NCBI GenBank assembly: GCA_027052755.1
Contig: JALUEN010000229.1
Location: forward strand, 1-8,036
Origin: a bacterium
GTDB taxonomy: Bacteria; DRYD01; JALUEN01
Direction: 5' to 3'
DNA: 8,036 bases
Notes under the pieces: model-generated
What the model was told of the DNA's origin: nothing
Databases searched by the model: none
Seen by the model: the letters and a program-made list of their open reading frames with translations, nothing else
Translations under genes and position numbers: made by a program
Shown: in pieces, positions 5,736 to 8,036 of the stretch
Layout: every line of letters begins with the position of its first letter
Numbering within the stretch: the first letter of the stretch is position 1

Positions 5736-6521
5736 ATGGTGGAATTACTAATTAGACCTGTAGGGTTAATAGGAGAAGCAACGCTTAAGTTCCTGTGGTG
5801 GATCGGTTACTCTATTCTCATCCTCCTAGAAGCTATCGTGGGGATATTCACCCCTAATTTCACGAGAAAGGAGATCCTCTATCAAACCGTTCACTTAGGC
5901 TTCAACTCTCTCTTCATCGTGGTACTGACGGTAACCTTCTCTGGAATGGTCATCTCGCTTGAACTAGCTAAGGAAGCTGTCAGGTACGGTGTGGGATACA
6001 TGGTGGGAGGAGGAGTAGCTATCGCTATGGCTAGGGAGTTCGGCCCAATGTTAACGGCCATCGTCCTCAGTGGTAGAGTAGGCTCAGCGATAACAGCTGA
6101 GATATCAACCATGAAAGTAACTGAACAGCTAGATGCTCTAGAGACCTTAGGGGTAAACCCGGTAAGGTTCCTGATGACTCCCAGGCTTTTAGCTAACCTA
6201 TTCTCAATTCCGATGATAACTCTGATCGCTGAGATCTCAGGTACCTATGGCGGATACCTAGTTGCTAACGCATACGCGGGGATAACTAAACAGATCTACA
6301 TTGACTCAATACACCAGTTCCTAGCACCTTGGGACGTCTGGGGCGGGTTAATAAAATCCCTGGTGTTCTCTCTCATAATCACTGTGATCAGTGGTATGAT
6401 GGGTTTCACATCTAGTAGGGATGCTTACGGTGTAGGAAGAGCAACAACCGCCTCAGTGGTCTGGGCGATAATAACGATATTCATCGCTAACTTCTTCTTG
6501 AGTTATCTGCTGTTCGGCTGA
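5736..6521 (+). CDS. mlaE: MlaE-family ABC transporter permease (lipid transport)
   Basis: A 261-residue inner-membrane permease, matching the usual length of MlaE (260 in E. coli). The family core is plain: GGGVAIAMAREFGPMLTAIV (91-110), then LSGRVGSAITAEISTMKVTE (111-130), then LDALETLGVNPVRFLMTPR (132-150). An amphipathic N-terminus and about five hydrophobic segments fit the fold. In the family it works with an ATPase (MlaF) and an MCE protein (MlaD) to move phospholipids or other lipids between the inner and outer membranes, which points to an envelope with an outer membrane. No mlaF or mlaD is adjacent; the next gene is pepT. The ATG at 5736 was chosen for its ribosome site and because it gives the family length; the frame is open upstream to a GTG at 5664. 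The substrate may differ from phospholipid, since TGD1- and YrbE-type homologues carry other lipids. Confidence 0.92.
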   Translation: MVELLIRPVGLIGEATLKFLWWIGYSILILLEAIVGIFTPNFTRKEILYQTVHLGFNSLFIVVLTVTFSGMVISLELAKEAVRYGVGYMVGGGVAIAMAREFGPMLTAIVLSGRVGSAITAEISTMKVTEQLDALETLGVNPVRFLMTPRLLANLFSIPMITLIAEISGTYGGYLVANAYAGITKQIYIDSIHQFLAPWDVWGGLIKSLVFSLIITVISGMMGFTSSRDAYGVGRATTASVVWAIITIFIANFFLSYLLFG

Positions 6522-6540
6522 GAGTTAAATGAACGGATAA

Positions 6541-6547
6541 AAGGAGG
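6541..6547 (+). promoter_or_regulatory. Ribosome binding site of pepT, supporting a TTG start
   Basis: AAGGAGG lies 8 bases before the TTG at 6556. The first residues after this TTG align with the N-terminus of PepT proteins, so the rare start codon is credible. Confidence 0.7.
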
Positions 6548-6555
6548 CGAGGAGT

Positions 6556-7788
6556 TTGAAGGATTTAGAGAGATACCGAGAAGCGCTAGTGAAGAGATTC
6601 CTCAGATACGTCAGCGTAAACACCCAGTCAGACGAGGGATCAGATACCACTCCAAGCACACCTGGTCAGCTTGAGCTAGCCAAGCTCCTTAAAACTGAAC
6701 TGGAATCCTTAGGACTTCAGGAAGTGGAGCTAGATCCTAACGGTTATCTCTACGCTACCCTACCCTCTAACAGGGAGATTGATTTTACCATTGGGTTCCT
6801 AGCGCACCTGGACACCTCACCTGATGCACCTGGTGGACCAGTGAGAGCTAGGATAGTAACGTTTAAAGGTGAGCCAATTGAGTTAGGAGATGGAAAGTAC
6901 TTAGATCCAGAGATGTTTCCAGTACTTAAGAACTACCTAGGCCAAGAACTGATCATTACTGATGGGACAACTCTACTAGGTGCAGATGATAAAGCTGGGA
7001 TAGCAGAGATAGTTACAGCTATCCAATACCTAATAGATCACCCTGAGTTTCCCAGGCCTAGGATAAGGATAGCCTTTACCCCGGATGAAGAGATAGGTAG
7101 AGGTATGGACAAGTTTGATCCCGTAAAGTTTGGTGCTAAATACGCTTACACGGTTGACGGTGAGGGCTTAGGAACCTTAGAGTACGAAACCTTCAACGCA
7201 GCCAGTGCTACCTTTAGAGTTAAGGGAGTAAATGTCCATCCAGGATATGCTAAGGGAATCATGAGGAACGCGGCTGTGATCTCCGCACAGATAGTCAACC
7301 TACTTCCCAGAGCTGAGTCTCCAGAGTACACAGAGGGTAGAGAGGGTTTCTTTCACGTAACCAGTTTAAGAGCTAACGTTAGCCAAGGAGAGGTAAAGTT
7401 ACTAGTTAGGGATCACGATAAAGTTAACTTCCAGAGGAGAAAGGAGTTTTTGAAGAGGATAGAATCTTTATTAAAGCATCAGTACGGAGAGGATAGCGTC
7501 TCCTTAGAGATCAAGGATACATACTATAACATGAGGGAGATCATAGAGAAGTTCCCAGAGGTGATTGAGAAGGCAAGGGAAGCGATAAGGGAAGCAGGTT
7601 TAACGCCACTGGAGAAGCCGGTGAGAGGAGGTACCGATGGAGCGAGGTTAAGCTTCATGGGAATTCCTACACCGAACATCTTCTCTGGTGGACATAACTT
7701 TCACGGCCCTTACGAGTTCCTACCGATAGACTCTGCCCTGAAAGGGACAGAGGTAATCCTAAACCTGATCAAGCTATGGGCAGGGTGA
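6556..7788 (+). CDS. pepT: Peptidase T (tripeptide aminopeptidase), zinc-dependent M20 family
   Basis: This 410-residue cytoplasmic enzyme removes the N-terminal residue from tripeptides. It aligns along its whole length with E. coli PepT (408 residues). The two-zinc site is complete: His84 and catalytic Asp86 (AHLDTSPD), bridging Asp144 (LLGADDKAGIAEI), catalytic Glu178 and ligand Glu179 (AFTPDEEIGRG), Asp201 (YTVDGEG) and His383 (GGHNFHG). The lid-domain segment FNAASATFRVKGVNVHPGYAKG (213-234) includes the dimer-domain His228, and the conserved DTYYNMRE and PVRGGTDGARLSFMG stretches are present. Translation starts at TTG behind a strong ribosome site, 34 bases after mlaE on the same strand, so co-transcription is likely. 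Tripeptide use would supply amino acids to catabolic enzymes such as the divergent dehydrogenase; that link is inference. Confidence 0.96.
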   Translation: MKDLERYREALVKRFLRYVSVNTQSDEGSDTTPSTPGQLELAKLLKTELESLGLQEVELDPNGYLYATLPSNREIDFTIGFLAHLDTSPDAPGGPVRARIVTFKGEPIELGDGKYLDPEMFPVLKNYLGQELIITDGTTLLGADDKAGIAEIVTAIQYLIDHPEFPRPRIRIAFTPDEEIGRGMDKFDPVKFGAKYAYTVDGEGLGTLEYETFNAASATFRVKGVNVHPGYAKGIMRNAAVISAQIVNLLPRAESPEYTEGREGFFHVTSLRANVSQGEVKLLVRDHDKVNFQRRKEFLKRIESLLKHQYGEDSVSLEIKDTYYNMREIIEKFPEVIEKAREAIREAGLTPLEKPVRGGTDGARLSFMGIPTPNIFSGGHNFHGPYEFLPIDSALKGTEVILNLIKLWAG

Positions 7789-8036
7789 TCCTGAGAAATA
7801 TTTTTTTATTTCAACTTCATCATTTTTAGAGTTCTACTGTACTGGCTCTTTAGCTTGAAGTCAAAATTTCTCCTTTAGAACCTCTCAAGAAACATTCACA
7901 TCCCTTAAAAAGATATCTCACATAAGCAGAAACCATTTAAGAGGAAGCGCTATGTCCCTTTCCTCCAGCTGATAGTTCTCCAAGCTATTACTTAAAAGGA
8001 TTCCATAAGCTCGCTTTCCCACTAGTTTTAGCTGAG
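7789..8036. other. AT-richer intergenic region after pepT, no convincing gene
   Basis: About 250 bases. Just after the pepT stop, GAAATA-T6-TATTTC (7795-7812) can form a weak AT-only hairpin with an embedded T-run; it is a poor intrinsic terminator. Further on, a minus-strand frame is open from the window edge (8034) to a TGA at 7918-7920, giving 38 residues that include GKRAYGILLSNSLENYQLEE. It may be the C-terminus of a gene lying beyond the window, or chance. No tRNA, repeat or CRISPR structure was seen. Confidence 0.5.

Noticed and set aside
5891..6112. Minus-strand ORF of 73 codons inside mlaE
   Set aside because: Antisense to the conserved MlaE core; no start signal.
7146..7331. Minus-strand ORF of 61 codons inside pepT
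   Set aside because: Antisense to conserved PepT sequence.
7795..7812. Intrinsic terminator after pepT
   Set aside because: The possible hairpin GAAATA/TATTTC is almost all A-T and the T-run is inside the loop rather than after a GC stem, so I describe it only within the intergenic region.

Overview
The window looks like chromosomal DNA from a bacterium. Start sites carry strong Shine-Dalgarno sequences (AAGGAGG types), GTG and TTG starts are common, base composition is fairly balanced, arginine is mostly AGG/AGA and leucine is often CTA/TTA. A complete MlaE-type lipid ABC permease suggests a cell with an outer membrane. The FeS- and flavin-rich oxidoreductase set resembles those of anaerobic or thermophilic amino-acid users. 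I cannot name the lineage from sequence alone. No RNA genes, insertion sequences, CRISPR arrays or attachment sites were seen.

Positions 1-5587 hold one tightly packed minus-strand operon, read from right to left. It starts with a phosphate-ester antiporter of the GlpT/UhpT family (4112-5578). Five genes follow that together make a flavin/iron-sulfur dehydrogenase of the L-proline dehydrogenase / sarcosine-opine oxidase type: an HcnA-like 2Fe-2S protein, an FAD/NAD-fold subunit, a two-cluster ferredoxin, a BFD-like 2Fe-2S protein and a DAO-family catalytic subunit. The last visible gene is a biotin-carboxyl-carrier-like protein cut by the window edge. It has serine where the biotinylated lysine should be. 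Gaps range from an 8-base overlap to 78 bases, and no terminator is visible between the genes, so co-transcription is likely.

Positions 5588-5735 form a divergent control region. It has a plausible promoter for the minus-strand operon (-10 TACAAT) and a perfect 15-base palindrome directly touching its -35 box. On the plus strand lie mlaE (5736-6521) and pepT (6556-7788), 34 bases apart. From 7789 to the end is about 250 bases with no convincing gene, apart from a weak minus-strand open end that may be the tail of a gene outside the window.

How the genes may work together (inference): a transporter imports an organic phosphate or related anion, and a five-part complex oxidises a substrate at the DAO-family subunit and passes electrons through several FeS centres to an unknown acceptor. 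The pairing of an organophosphate antiporter with an amine/imino-acid-type dehydrogenase leaves the substrate open. The degenerate biotinyl-domain protein at the operon end, with its start coupled to the dehydrogenase gene, is the most unusual element.
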